Assembly: GCA_023151255.1 (NCBI GenBank)
Contig: JAKLJG010000003.1
Location: forward strand, 186,001 to 250,000
Length of the DNA: 64,000 nucleotides
Source: Cyclobacteriaceae bacterium
Lineage (GTDB): Bacteria > Bacteroidota > Bacteroidia > Cytophagales > Cyclobacteriaceae
Direction of reading: 5' to 3'
Shown here piece after piece: positions 1 to 8,068 of this stretch (the first letter of the stretch is position 1; the number at the start of each line of letters is the position of its first letter). A program made the translations under genes and the position numbers. The notes beneath the pieces are model-generated. The model did no database searches and was not told the origin of the DNA. It saw only the letters and a list, made by a program, of their open reading frames with translations.

Positions 1-68
1 CAGGCTTTTTGGTAATCGATGAGACCGAGGTGGATGAAGCGGGTTTTACAATTGATTACCTGATTCAC
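1..68 (-). CDS. lipB: lipoyl(octanoyl) transferase LipB, N-terminal fragment
   Basis: Only the first 22 codons are inside the window. Read on the minus strand from a GTG at 66-68 they give VNQVINCKTRFIHLG and then LIDYQKA. The 'hLG..dYqka' pattern is the usual beginning of LipB, which moves octanoate from acyl carrier protein to lipoyl domains in the cytoplasm. The GTG overlaps the TGA stop of the upstream isomerase gene (GTGA), so the two are probably co-transcribed. The catalytic Lys/Cys region lies outside the window, so the call rests on the N-terminal pattern alone. Confidence 0.7.
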   Translation of the reverse strand, partial: MNQVINCKTRFIHLGLIDYQKA

Positions 69-1072
69 TTTGTCTTCTCCAGTTCTTCCTTCAGTTGCAC
101 GATGGGTTCAACCGGATCCGGGTCAATACCGTTTTCTTTGGCCAGGTAGTACGACACCCAGTCGGTAAGGTGGATGAGGTAATAATATTGCTCCAGCAGG
201 GAGGCACCCTCACCGATGATGTCGATAATCGGGTTGGACTTGCGCTCAAAAAACTCACGACAGATTTCCATGCGCTTCTCCACACGCTCGTGGTCGTGGT
301 CGGAGTACATATACACCACTTGCAGCAGCGGTAAAATATTTTCAGGGAAACGCCAGCCTACAATTTCGTTGTGGTTCATTTCGGGGAACGTGTTTACGTG
401 CGCCAGTTGCTTGGCATTTTCGTTTAGTTGTTGCTGGAAACGCAGCGCCATGGCGTGCAGGCGGCTGTCGCAGTAAATAACGGGCAGCTTGCCTTTTAAT
501 TTTTTGGCAATCAGTTCGGCCTCGCTTTGTATTCCTTTTTCACCGCGGTCCAGAAACTGAATGGCGTTTTCGGTTTCTTTAATGAAAGCAGCGCCAATCA
601 GGTTGGTGTGGTACAGCACCGAGAGCAGCGCAATCATGTTGTAGGCCAGCATGGCCCGCGGACTGTCGGAGCCGGCCGGCAATTGAATATAAAAGAGGTT
701 ATACTCTTTGGCGATTTCGAGCAGTTTGCCGCCTGAGGCGATGGCAATGACATGCGAGCGCTTGAGCATGGCCTTGTTCAGTGCGGCAATGGTTTCTTCG
801 GTGTTGCCGCTGTACGAGCAGGCAATGAACAGCGTATGCGGGCTAACAAACTGGGGAATGCTGTAACTCTTGCACACCGTAATGGGGATGGGTATGCGCC
901 CGAAAGTGAGCGACTCCACCAGGTTGGCGCCAATGCCCGAGCCGCCCATGCCGGCAATGACAATGTTGCGGATGTCGCTGCCGGGGCGCACCAAATCGAG
1001 CGATTCGCCCAGGCGCAGCGCCTCAGCCAGTTGGCGGGTAAAGCCTTCGATGTATTTTTTGGTTGTAGACAT
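65..1072 (-). CDS. bifunctional phosphoglucose/phosphomannose isomerase (SIS family)
   Basis: 335 residues, the normal length for the bifunctional PGI/PMI family, which interconverts fructose 6-phosphate with glucose 6-phosphate and mannose 6-phosphate. Two SIS domains can be traced: GMGGSGIG at residues 41-48 and the sugar-phosphate binding CSYSGNTEET near 85-94, then SPRAMLAY near 138-144, and a C-terminal PGI domain carrying the NHNEIVGW motif near 233. The start is the ATG ending at 1072; a TACCTTTG box lies 17 bases upstream. Its stop overlaps the lipB start. It could supply mannose and glucose phosphates for the polysaccharide genes farther along, but that link is inference. Confidence 0.9.
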   Translation of the reverse strand: MSTTKKYIEGFTRQLAEALRLGESLDLVRPGSDIRNIVIAGMGGSGIGANLVESLTFGRIPIPITVCKSYSIPQFVSPHTLFIACSYSGNTEETIAALNKAMLKRSHVIAIASGGKLLEIAKEYNLFYIQLPAGSDSPRAMLAYNMIALLSVLYHTNLIGAAFIKETENAIQFLDRGEKGIQSEAELIAKKLKGKLPVIYCDSRLHAMALRFQQQLNENAKQLAHVNTFPEMNHNEIVGWRFPENILPLLQVVYMYSDHDHERVEKRMEICREFFERKSNPIIDIIGEGASLLEQYYYLIHLTDWVSYYLAKENGIDPDPVEPIVQLKEELEKTK

Positions 1073-1089
1073 AGTGGTAATTTCCGGTG

Positions 1090-1097
1090 CAAAGGTA
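1090..1097 (-). promoter_or_regulatory. -7 box TACCTTTG of the isomerase-lipB operon
   Basis: Minus-strand TACCTTTG matches the Bacteroidota -7 consensus TAnnTTTG and ends 17 bases before the ATG. No clear -33 TTTG at the usual spacing was found, so this is a candidate only. Confidence 0.45.
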
Positions 1098-1127
1098 TTA
1101 TAAATACCCGCGAATTACGAGGCATGT

Positions 1128-1484
1128 ATGGCCAAGGACAACAAGATCACAATCGGAAAGAAAGGGGAGGAACTGGCTGCAGCCTTTCTGGAGGGCAAGG
1201 GTTTTACGGTGGTGGCCAAAAACTACCGGCATAAGAAGGCCGAGATTGACCTGGTTGTGAAGAAGGATGACTTTCTGGTATTCGTAGAAGTAAAAACCCG
1301 GTCCTCAACGGCATTTGGCGAGCCGGAAGCCTTTGTTGACAACAAGAAAGCCCAGATGATCTTCAGCGCAGCCGAAGAATTTATTTTTGCCAACCACTGG
1401 CACGGCCACGTTCGGTTTGATGTTGTGTCGGTTAAGCTGGGGCGCGAAACTACGATTGAGCACTTTGAGGATGCGATTAATTAG
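1128..1484 (+). CDS. YraN/UPF0102 family endonuclease-like protein
   Basis: 118 residues, the normal size for UPF0102. The PD-(D/E)xK nuclease-fold core is visible: KKGEELAAAFLEGKGF near the N-terminus, AEIDLVV near 38-44, then VFVEVKTRSS near 50-60 with the E-x-K pair. Members are thought to act on DNA, but the role is poorly defined. The start is the ATG at 1128. It is divergent from the isomerase with about 55 bases between the starts. Confidence 0.85.
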   Translation: MAKDNKITIGKKGEELAAAFLEGKGFTVVAKNYRHKKAEIDLVVKKDDFLVFVEVKTRSSTAFGEPEAFVDNKKAQMIFSAAEEFIFANHWHGHVRFDVVSVKLGRETTIEHFEDAIN

Positions 1485-1544
1485 CTTGAAAAATAAGGGA
1501 TGACAATTGCTTATCACCCCTTGATTAGCGAACTGATTTACAGT

Positions 1545-1643
1545 TTATTTAGGCAGTGCCTTTGTGTCATTGTTGCACTTGTCAAAGAACCGGTAATCCA
1601 GGCCTGGAATTTCAAATGATGTGCATGAGGTTTTCAAATAAGA
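1545..1643 (-). pseudogene. duplicated C-terminal tail of the next gene (32-codon remnant)
   Basis: Directly after the stop codon of the gene at 1644-2054, and in the same frame, 32 sense codons and a TAA follow. They include FEIPGLDYRFFDKC, which matches FEFPGLDYMYFKKC near the end of the upstream protein, at nearly the same distance from the stop. No start codon precedes the segment. It is best read as the leftover of a tandem paralogue or an alternative C-terminal exchange segment. The similarity is seen directly; the mechanism is inference. Confidence 0.6.
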
Positions 1644-2054
1644 TCACTTCTTTTTTCTCAGCAGAGCAGCCTCGTCCTCACATTTTTTAAAATACATGTA
1701 GTCCAGTCCGGGAAATTCAAACTGATAAGTTCTTGAGAAGGAACTTATGTAATTTTCTCTTTGTGGCATTTTTAAGAAAGAACTGTAAAGCTCTTTAAGT
1801 ATATACTCTTCTTTAATCTCATACATTTTAACAATTGCTTCTTGATAACGTTGTCGCTCACAACTATCAAGATTTTGTGGGGACTGCAGTTTTGCAAACT
1901 GCAATAAGTAAGGCTTTAAATTCTTTGAATAAATGGAGGTTAGTTCATCAAGTTGCTTTGTTAAAGCATCATTTGGATTTTGTGCAAATAATTCAGAAGA
2001 TAGTGAAAGTGCCAGATGAGCACTAACTATCAATAAGTATTTTTTTAGTGTCAT
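1644..2054 (-). CDS. small secreted protein of unknown function
   Basis: 136 residues. The N-terminus MTLKKYLLIVSAHLALSLSS then ELFAQ is a good signal peptide with cleavage expected after A-Q. The mature part is helical and lysine/glutamate-rich, with one Cys near 65 and one near 124 and the motif FEFPGLDYMYFKKC near the C-terminus. No family was recognised. The DNA is visibly richer in A and T than the flanking housekeeping genes, which suggests a gene of foreign or fast-evolving origin. It lies 22 bases downstream of the Cys-rich reading frame at 2077, on the same strand. Confidence 0.65.
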   Translation of the reverse strand: MTLKKYLLIVSAHLALSLSSELFAQNPNDALTKQLDELTSIYSKNLKPYLLQFAKLQSPQNLDSCERQRYQEAIVKMYEIKEEYILKELYSSFLKMPQRENYISSFSRTYQFEFPGLDYMYFKKCEDEAALLRKKK

Positions 2055-2076
2055 AAGCTGAATTGTTAATTAGCCA

Positions 2077-2652
2077 TTATTGTTGCGGACGACAACTACT
2101 CTCCATACAACACGAAAAACACCCACTCCAGAAATTTGTTCTTGCGGTGGCATCAGCGTGATTCTTGCTGTCTGTAACGTTGTCACAAGCATATGTGCAT
2201 CCGATCCATGCTTCACCCAGACCACCCCAATACGTTATACGGCCATTTGCAATTCTTCCAACTTCTACCTGTAAATGGCGTTCAAGTATTGAATAAAAGT
2301 CACTCTCTTTATATTGGAATCTATCCAAAATAGCAACAAGGTTCTTAAATGATCCTGAGCTTGGGGATAAAATCCAATCCTCTCAAGTATATCCTCGATC
2401 TCAGTATTTTTTGCATTTTTGCCGCTGGATACTAACTTGTAGTACTTAATGAGTAAATCTTTATCTTCTTTTTTCATTGAACTTAGAGCAACTATATTTT
2501 TTGAATGAAGAGACACGAATAAACCGAAATCGGGTTGATTAATAAGTTCTTGCTCTAGTTGTGCTTGTGTCAGATTTTTTGAATCAAATTCTGAGCATTG
2601 AAAAGCAAACTCAAATAGAACCAATGGAATAAATCCGGGTAATTGTTTTCAT
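2077..2652 (-). pseudogene. frameshifted gene for a secreted Cys-rich protein of unknown function
   Basis: Two overlapping minus-strand frames look like one interrupted gene. The 5' part (to 2265) has a hydrophobic start (IPLVLFEFAFQC) and a charged helical body ending near ILERIGF. The 3' part (2328 to 2077) continues in another frame with LVAILDRFQYKESDFYSILE and a tail rich in Cys (IGCTYACDNV, then WSGCFSCCMESSC). One base missing in the A4 run at 2369-2372 would join them as ...ERIGFLSPSSGSFKNLVAIL. One extra base in the run at 2646-2649 would supply an ATG at 2652 and a signal-peptide-like start MKQLPGFIPLVLFEFAFQC. An alternative TTG start at 2624 avoids that second change. No family recognised. 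Confidence 0.5.
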
Positions 2653-2724
2653 AAGCTGATGATTTTGGTTTAGATGCTCAATTTACACCCGGAAGGGCTT
2701 TTAATCAAGCGGCTTAAGAAATAT

Positions 2725-3540
2725 TTAAACGCCTGTTTTATTATTCCGGTAAATCTCCTTGCCCTTGTCGTTCCACTCGGTTTTAACATAGGGCCGTCCG
2801 TTTTTATCGAACGGTTCTTTGGGGTAGGCGATTAATTTTTTTCTGCGTCCGTTCGGATAGTACTCGTACCAGTCGCCTACGCGCTGGTTCCAGTGGTACT
2901 CACCGGTAACGGCCACCTGCCCGTTTTCATGAAACATGTAGTAGTTGCCTTCTTTCTCACCAAACTCAATCGGGATGATTTCCTTGGGTTTTGTTTTTTC
3001 AACGGGGTCCCAGTAGCTGATCAATGATTCCTTGGGCCAGCCACGGAAATACTTTTCCTTATCTACCAGCACGCTGTCGCGGTTGTACTTCATCCACCGG
3101 CCGTGCTTCAGGCCTTTGTAAAAGATGCCTGTTTCGAGCGTGATGCCGTTTTGAATTTTCTGGTACGGCCCGTGCACGAGCACGCCTTTTTTGGGGTCGA
3201 ACCGGCTGGTGCGCATCACTTCCCTTCGGGCGTAGTCGTAATAATAAATGTCGCGTACCAGGGTTTGTGTGGTTTCAGGTTTCTTCAGGTAGTGAAACAG
3301 TTCGTAGGTGGTGCGTTCGCCAACACCTTTGCGCACAAATCCTTTTTTGGTTTTAACGCCATAGAAAACGTTCTTCTTCGGCTTTTTCTTTTTTGGGGTG
3401 TTGATGGGCTCTTCTTCGCGCAGAAAATCCAGGCTGGCGGGGGTATCAATGGTGAAGAGTTGATCGGGTTGTTCTTCCTGCGCCAGCAACGGAAAACAAC
3501 CGACAACGACCAGCAACGTGATTATCAAGCCCGGCTTCAT
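2725..3540 (-). CDS. secreted YwqK/MORN-repeat protein
   Basis: 271 residues with a signal peptide (MKPGLIITLLVVVGCFPLLA, then Q). From about residue 110 there are repeated strand-turn units of the MORN/YwqK type, for example HGPYQKIQNG, GLKHGRWMKYN, GNYYMFHENGQ and VGDWYEYYPNGR. These beta-hairpin repeats are common in Bacteroidota envelope proteins and usually bind proteins or lipids; a specific role cannot be given. A basic stretch (NTPKKKKPKKN, near 48-58) precedes the repeats. It is often annotated as a YwqK-family antitoxin, but nothing toxin-like is adjacent. Confidence 0.75.
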   Translation of the reverse strand: MKPGLIITLLVVVGCFPLLAQEEQPDQLFTIDTPASLDFLREEEPINTPKKKKPKKNVFYGVKTKKGFVRKGVGERTTYELFHYLKKPETTQTLVRDIYYYDYARREVMRTSRFDPKKGVLVHGPYQKIQNGITLETGIFYKGLKHGRWMKYNRDSVLVDKEKYFRGWPKESLISYWDPVEKTKPKEIIPIEFGEKEGNYYMFHENGQVAVTGEYHWNQRVGDWYEYYPNGRRKKLIAYPKEPFDKNGRPYVKTEWNDKGKEIYRNNKTGV

Positions 3541-3607
3541 GCTGCTCTACAACGAACCGAAAGTTCAAAAATTATAAGTGAACTTTCAATACCGGTTTCA
3601 GCAAGGC

Positions 3608-5509
3608 TTAGGAAACAAACTCCAGGCTCCGCTTAATAAAATTTGTAAGGTCCGGACCGGTAAGCATGTTTTGCGATAGCAGGGCCAGGTCGAACGCCTG
3701 CTTGGCCAGTTTCAGTTTCTCCTCTTCCGTTTCGGCTTTTACAATGCGCTGTATCAGCGCATGGTTTCCGTTAACGGCTACGCTGTACGCATCGGGCATG
3801 GCGCCCATAAACGGGTAACCGCCACCGCCTACTTTAGCCATGTCTTTCATTCTGCGCATGAACTCGCTCATGGTAATCACCACCGGAAACTCATCGGGCG
3901 ACATAGGCTCAATGGCTACCGTCATGCTTTTGTTGTTGATGGCTTTTTCAAAAATGGTTTTCAGTTGTTCCTGTTCCTCCTTGCTCAGCACGCTTTCCAT
4001 TTTCTCATCTTTGTGGATGAGCTTGTCAATCGGGTCGCTGTCCACGCGCTTGATGTGAACTTTATCGAGTTTTTGTTCCAGCGTGTTAATGAAGTGGCTG
4101 TCGAGAATGCCGTCCAGCACCAGCACATCGTAGGCTTTGTTTTTCGCAGCCTGGATGAAGCTGTCCTGCTTGCCGGCATCGGTGGTGTAGAGATAAATCA
4201 GTTGTTTGTCTTTGTCTTGCTGGGTTTCTTTTACTTTGTCTTTGTATTCATCCAGCGTAAAGTAGTTGCCTTCGGTATTTTTAAGCAGTGTAAATTCTTT
4301 GGCGCGGTCGTAAAACTTTTCATCGCTGATGATGCCGTACTTGACAAAGATGTTGATGTCGTCCCACTTCTTTTCAAAATCAGCGCGATCTTTTTTAAAC
4401 ATTTCCTGCAGCTTGTCGGCCACTTTTTTGGTAATGTGCTGGCTGATCTTCTTTACGTTCGAGTCGCTTTGCAGGTAACTGCGCGAAACGTTCAGCGGGA
4501 TATCGGGCGAATCGAGCACGCCATGCAGCAGCATGAGGAAGTCGGGAACCACATCCTTCACTTCATCGGTAATGAACACCTGGCGTGAGTAGAGTTGGAT
4601 TTTGTTTTTCTGAAGCTCAAAGTCATTTTTCACTTTCGGGAAGTACAGGATGCCCGTAAGGTTAAAGGGATAATCTACGTTGAGGTGAATCCAGAAGAGC
4701 GGGTCTTCGCTGAACGGGTAGAGTTCTTTGTAGAACTTCAGGTAGTCTTCGTCTTTTAAATCTGCGGGCGATTTGGTCCACAGCGGTTGTGTGTTGTTGA
4801 TGATGCGGTCAACGGTAATGGTTTTATACTTTTTCTTGCCGTCTTTGTCTTCACCGTCTTCAACGCTTTCTTCTTTGGTGCCGAACTTGATTTCAACCGG
4901 CAGGAATTTGCAGTATTTTTCCAAAATTCCCTTCAGGCGCCATTCGTCCAGAAATTCTTCACTGTCTTTGTTGATGTGCAGGATCACATCGGTACCCCGT
5001 TGTTTTTTTACAGCCGGGGTCAGTTCAAATTCGGTGGAGCCATCGCACGCCCAGCGGGCGGCTTCTTTTTCACCGGCTTTGTACGAACGCGAGATCAGTT
5101 CAACCTTATCGGCCACCATAAAGGCCGAGTAAAAACCAAGGCCGAATTTCCCGATGATATCTTTCGCATCGGTTTTGTCTTTGAATTTTTCGATGAACTC
5201 GGTGGCGCCCGAAAAGGCAATCTGGTTGATGTATTTTTTGACTTCATCGGCTGTCATGCCGATACCTTTATCGGAAACGGTGATGGTTTTTTTCTTCTTG
5301 TCGAAGCTTACTTCAATTTTCAGGTCGCCCAGTTCTTCGGAGTACTCGCCCAGGGAGGCCAGCTTTTTGAGTTTCTGGGTGGCATCCACGGCATTTGACA
5401 CCAGTTCGCGCAAAAAGATTTCGTGATCGGAATAGAGAAACTTTTTGATGATGGGAAAGATGTTCTCGGTATTGATCGAAATGGTGCCTTTTTCCTGTAC
5501 TTCTGCCAT
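3608..5509 (-). CDS. htpG: molecular chaperone HtpG (Hsp90)
   Basis: 633 residues, full length for bacterial Hsp90. The N-terminal ATPase domain shows RELVSNAVDA near 34-43 (catalytic Glu and the ATP-binding Asn), SDKGIGMT near 79-86 and GKFGLGFYSAF near 120-130. The middle domain carries the conserved segment LPLNVSRSYLQ-type sequence (here IPLNVSRSYLQ), whose Arg contacts ATP. The C-terminal dimerisation domain follows. It is an ATP-driven homodimeric chaperone in the cytoplasm. It appears to be a single-gene unit; the upstream DUF4293 gene has its own terminator. Confidence 0.97.
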   Translation of the reverse strand: MAEVQEKGTISINTENIFPIIKKFLYSDHEIFLRELVSNAVDATQKLKKLASLGEYSEELGDLKIEVSFDKKKKTITVSDKGIGMTADEVKKYINQIAFSGATEFIEKFKDKTDAKDIIGKFGLGFYSAFMVADKVELISRSYKAGEKEAARWACDGSTEFELTPAVKKQRGTDVILHINKDSEEFLDEWRLKGILEKYCKFLPVEIKFGTKEESVEDGEDKDGKKKYKTITVDRIINNTQPLWTKSPADLKDEDYLKFYKELYPFSEDPLFWIHLNVDYPFNLTGILYFPKVKNDFELQKNKIQLYSRQVFITDEVKDVVPDFLMLLHGVLDSPDIPLNVSRSYLQSDSNVKKISQHITKKVADKLQEMFKKDRADFEKKWDDINIFVKYGIISDEKFYDRAKEFTLLKNTEGNYFTLDEYKDKVKETQQDKDKQLIYLYTTDAGKQDSFIQAAKNKAYDVLVLDGILDSHFINTLEQKLDKVHIKRVDSDPIDKLIHKDEKMESVLSKEEQEQLKTIFEKAINNKSMTVAIEPMSPDEFPVVITMSEFMRRMKDMAKVGGGGYPFMGAMPDAYSVAVNGNHALIQRIVKAETEEEKLKLAKQAFDLALLSQNMLTGPDLTNFIKRSLEFVS

Positions 5510-5524
5510 AACTGTTCGGTTTAA

Positions 5525-5552
5525 ATCAAAAAATCCTGCGGGCGGCAGGATT
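5525..5552 (-). terminator. rho-independent terminator of the DUF4293 gene
   Basis: On the minus strand AATCCTGC (5545-5552) pairs with GCAGGATT (5532-5539) around a 5-base loop and is followed by a T-rich run (TTTTTTGATTT, counting the last stem bases). It sits between the DUF4293 stop and the htpG start, so it would insulate htpG from upstream transcription. Confidence 0.7.
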
Positions 5553-5592
5553 CAAGTTTTATTCCAAAACACTTTTTATGACAGGTTGGCAG

Positions 5593-6042
5593 TTATCGAA
5601 GTCTATCAGAATCCCGTACCAGCCGTTCATCGCGCCTGATAAACCGGATGGCCAGCCAGTTGCTGATAACGGCTACGAAAATCATATACAGCCCCCAGCC
5701 GTACTTAAAGTTACCGGGGTTTTGTTCGGCTACCTTGTTAGCAAACCATACCGCGCAAATCATCATGCCTGCAAGCAGCACGGAGTTCAACGCGCCCAGT
5801 TTTATCTGAAGCATCCGGTTGTCGTACCGCTTTATTTCCATTACAGTTACGGTAATGGAAGCAATGCCTATTATCGCAGTAATGGAATACGGCATGTATA
5901 AAAAAGTATCGCCATGTACATAATAAAAAGGGGTAAGCGCACTACCAATGTTGTCGGTGCTCAGCCATATGGGTTGTACCAGCGAAATGACCAGCGCTAT
6001 GGCGGTGATTACAAGAAATACGGTTTGGATTCTTTGCCACAT
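5593..6042 (-). CDS. DUF4293 family membrane protein
   Basis: 149 residues from the ATG ending at 6042 (MWQRIQTVFLVITAIALVIS); a GTG four codons upstream is also possible. The beginning matches the typical M-[IW]-QRIQTVFL start of the DUF4293 family, known from Bacteroidota. Four hydrophobic segments are seen (about 5-25, 48-70, 80-105, 115-135), so it is an inner-membrane protein. The function is unknown. It runs divergently from the thiolase gene. Confidence 0.8.
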   Translation of the reverse strand: MWQRIQTVFLVITAIALVISLVQPIWLSTDNIGSALTPFYYVHGDTFLYMPYSITAIIGIASITVTVMEIKRYDNRMLQIKLGALNSVLLAGMMICAVWFANKVAEQNPGNFKYGWGLYMIFVAVISNWLAIRFIRRDERLVRDSDRLR

Positions 6043-6065
6043 AGGGGGGTTCACGTAACTTGCCT

Positions 6066-6073
6066 CAAAACTA
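6066..6073 (-). promoter_or_regulatory. -7 box TAGTTTTG for the DUF4293 gene
   Basis: The minus-strand TAnnTTTG match lies 23 bases before the ATG at 6042. It is part of a compact divergent promoter region shared with the thiolase gene. Confidence 0.4.
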
Positions 6074-6102
6074 CTAATTAATTTTCAGCAGGGAGCTGAT
6101 TC

Positions 6103-6110
6103 TAAATTTG
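6103..6110 (+). promoter_or_regulatory. -7 box TAAATTTG, three bases before the thiolase ATG
   Basis: TAAATTTG is followed by CCC and the ATG at 6114. A transcript made from it would have almost no leader. There is no Shine-Dalgarno-like sequence in the gap. Confidence 0.45.
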
Positions 6111-6113
6111 CCC

Positions 6114-7313
6114 ATGAAACCCTCCTACATCGTTGATATTCTCCGTACCCCCATTGGCAAGTACGGTGGTGCATTGGCCTCTGTACGACCGGACGACCTG
6201 GCTGCACATGTAATTAAAAAATTAATGGAGCGAAATCCTTCGGTTGGTGGTAACCGGATTGAAGATGTTGTTTTTGGCGCAGCCAACCAAAGTGGAGAAG
6301 ATAACCGCAATGTGGCGCGCATGGCATTGCTGCTGGCCGGCCTTCCTAAAGAAGTGGGTGGTGCTACCGTTAACCGGTTGTGCGCCTCCGGCCTGCAGGC
6401 TATTATGGATGCTTCGCGCGCGGTGATGCTCGGAGAGGGTGATCTGTATATAGCCGGTGGCGTTGAGAGCATGAGCCGTGCCCCGTTTGTCATGGCCAAA
6501 GCACAGGAAGCGTATTCGCGCAAAACCGAAGTGTACGACACCACCATGGGCTGGCGGTTTATTAATTCAAAACTTTCCAAATTGTATTACCCATACTCCA
6601 TGGGAGAGACTGCGGAAAATGTTGCTGAGAAATGGAAGATTAGCCGGGAAGAGCAGGATAACTTCGGATTAGCCTCGCAGCAAAAGTACCAACGTGCGCA
6701 TGAAGCCGGAAAGTTTAAAGATGAGTTGGTTACTGTGCCTGTTGAGCAAGGAAAAGAGATTATCGAATTCGCAAAAGATGAACATCCGCGGACAACCACA
6801 CTTGAAAAACTGGCTGCACTTAAGCCCGCATTTAAGGAAGGCGGAACTGTTACAGCCGGCAATTCATCGGGCATTAACGATGGCGCTGCAGCCTGTTTGC
6901 TGGCTGGCGAAGAGGCAATAAAGCAGATGAACCTGAAGCCCCTCGCGCGTGTGGTTTCATTTGCCGTGGCGGGCGTTGACCCGGCCTACATGGGTGTGGG
7001 GCCGGTGCCGGCAGTTCAAAAGGCATTGAAACGTGCAGGCTTAAAAATTTCAGACCTTGATTTAGTTGAGTTGAATGAAGCCTTTGCCTCCCAATCGCTT
7101 GCGTGTATCCGTGATCTAGAAATTGATCCACAGATTGTAAATGTAAATGGGGGCGCAATTGCTATCGGTCACCCGTTGGGGTGCAGCGGGGTTCGGATAA
7201 GCGCTACACTGCTGCATGAAATGGTGAAACAGAAAGCACGTTATGGTGTAGCGACCATGTGCATTGGTGTGGGGCAGGGTGCGGCTGTGGTTTTTGAGAA
7301 TTTGAGAAGGTGA
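6114..7313 (+). CDS. acetyl-CoA C-acyltransferase (3-oxoadipyl-CoA thiolase-like)
   Basis: 399 residues from the ATG at 6114, normal thiolase length. The acyl-accepting Cys is C90 in NRLCASGLQA; the catalytic His is near 353 in GHPLGCSG; the second Cys is near 383 in CIGVGQG. The segment DTTMGWRFINSKL resembles the 3-oxoadipyl-CoA thiolases of aromatic catabolism (PcaF/PaaJ), but general beta-oxidation thiolases share much of it. No other beta-ketoadipate genes are nearby; a 3-hydroxyacyl-CoA dehydrogenase lies at 50 kb. The family is certain, the substrate is not. It overlaps the start of truA, suggesting an operon with truA and the ABC exporter half. Confidence 0.9.
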   Translation: MKPSYIVDILRTPIGKYGGALASVRPDDLAAHVIKKLMERNPSVGGNRIEDVVFGAANQSGEDNRNVARMALLLAGLPKEVGGATVNRLCASGLQAIMDASRAVMLGEGDLYIAGGVESMSRAPFVMAKAQEAYSRKTEVYDTTMGWRFINSKLSKLYYPYSMGETAENVAEKWKISREEQDNFGLASQQKYQRAHEAGKFKDELVTVPVEQGKEIIEFAKDEHPRTTTLEKLAALKPAFKEGGTVTAGNSSGINDGAAACLLAGEEAIKQMNLKPLARVVSFAVAGVDPAYMGVGPVPAVQKALKRAGLKISDLDLVELNEAFASQSLACIRDLEIDPQIVNVNGGAIAIGHPLGCSGVRISATLLHEMVKQKARYGVATMCIGVGQGAAVVFENLRR

Positions 7314-7315
7314 GC

Positions 7316-8065
7316 ATGCCCCGCTATTTTTTCGAAATTACCTACAACGGTTCAAATTATGCAGGGTGGCAAAGTCAGGCTAATGCTTTGGGTGTTCAAA
7401 CTGTCGTGGAAGATGCCTTAACGAAACTCCTTCGAACACCGACTAAGATCATCGGAAGTGGAAGAACGGATACAGGCGTGCACTGCGTACAACAGTTTTT
7501 TCATGCGGATATTGAAAAGTTGTTTACGAAGGAGAATCTGATTCACCGGCTCAATTCGTTTCTTCCGAGAGACATTGCCATACGGTCTGTTCGTAAAGTT
7601 AAACCGGATGCCAGCGCCCGGTACGATGCGGTTGAGCGTACGTACGCTTATCATATTACCACCGTTAAGGATCCGCTGCTGCTCGGGCTGGCGCTTCATT
7701 ATTTTAAGCCGCTCAATATCCAAACCATGAACCAGGCCGCTGCGTTACTATGCGGAGAACATGATTTTACCTGTTTCAGCAAAGTGAAGACGGATGTAAA
7801 TCATTTTATTTGCCGGGTGAAAAAGGCTTCGTGGAAACAAGGCGGCACCAAGCTGGTGTTTACTATTACCGCCAACCGGTTTTTACGAGGTATGGTGCGG
7901 GCTATTGTAGGTACCTTGCTGGATGTTGGAACAGGAAAAATTTCAGTGAAAGACGTTGAAAGGATAATAAAGAGTAAAGACCGGAGAAAGGCGGGCGCCA
8001 ATGTTGATCCGCACGGTCTGTACTTGGTCAGCGTAAAATACCCACGTTCAGTTTTTATTGATTAA
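7316..8065 (+). CDS. truA: tRNA pseudouridine synthase A
   Basis: About 249 residues. It converts uridines 38-40 in the tRNA anticodon arm to pseudouridine. The catalytic Asp is D52 in SGRTDTGVH, with the substrate-binding YDAVERTYAYHI segment near 100-111 and FLRGMVRAIVGTLLDVG near 190-206. The start is taken as the ATG at 7316 (MPRYFFEITYNG); a GTG at 7310 overlapping the thiolase stop is the alternative. Confidence 0.93.
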   Translation: MPRYFFEITYNGSNYAGWQSQANALGVQTVVEDALTKLLRTPTKIIGSGRTDTGVHCVQQFFHADIEKLFTKENLIHRLNSFLPRDIAIRSVRKVKPDASARYDAVERTYAYHITTVKDPLLLGLALHYFKPLNIQTMNQAAALLCGEHDFTCFSKVKTDVNHFICRVKKASWKQGGTKLVFTITANRFLRGMVRAIVGTLLDVGTGKISVKDVERIIKSKDRRKAGANVDPHGLYLVSVKYPRSVFID

Positions 8066-8068
8066 GCA

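Noticed and set aside
3-148. Open plus-strand frame at the left edge
   Set aside because: It has no family pattern, while the minus strand gives the LipB start and the isomerase end through the same DNA.
2725-3540. Antitoxin function for the YwqK-like protein
   Set aside because: The name is carried by the repeat family, but there is a signal peptide and no toxin gene beside it.
3761-4588. Long open frame opposite htpG (275 codons)
   Set aside because: Fully antisense to a certain gene; composition (many Phe, Val, His) is what the reverse of htpG gives.
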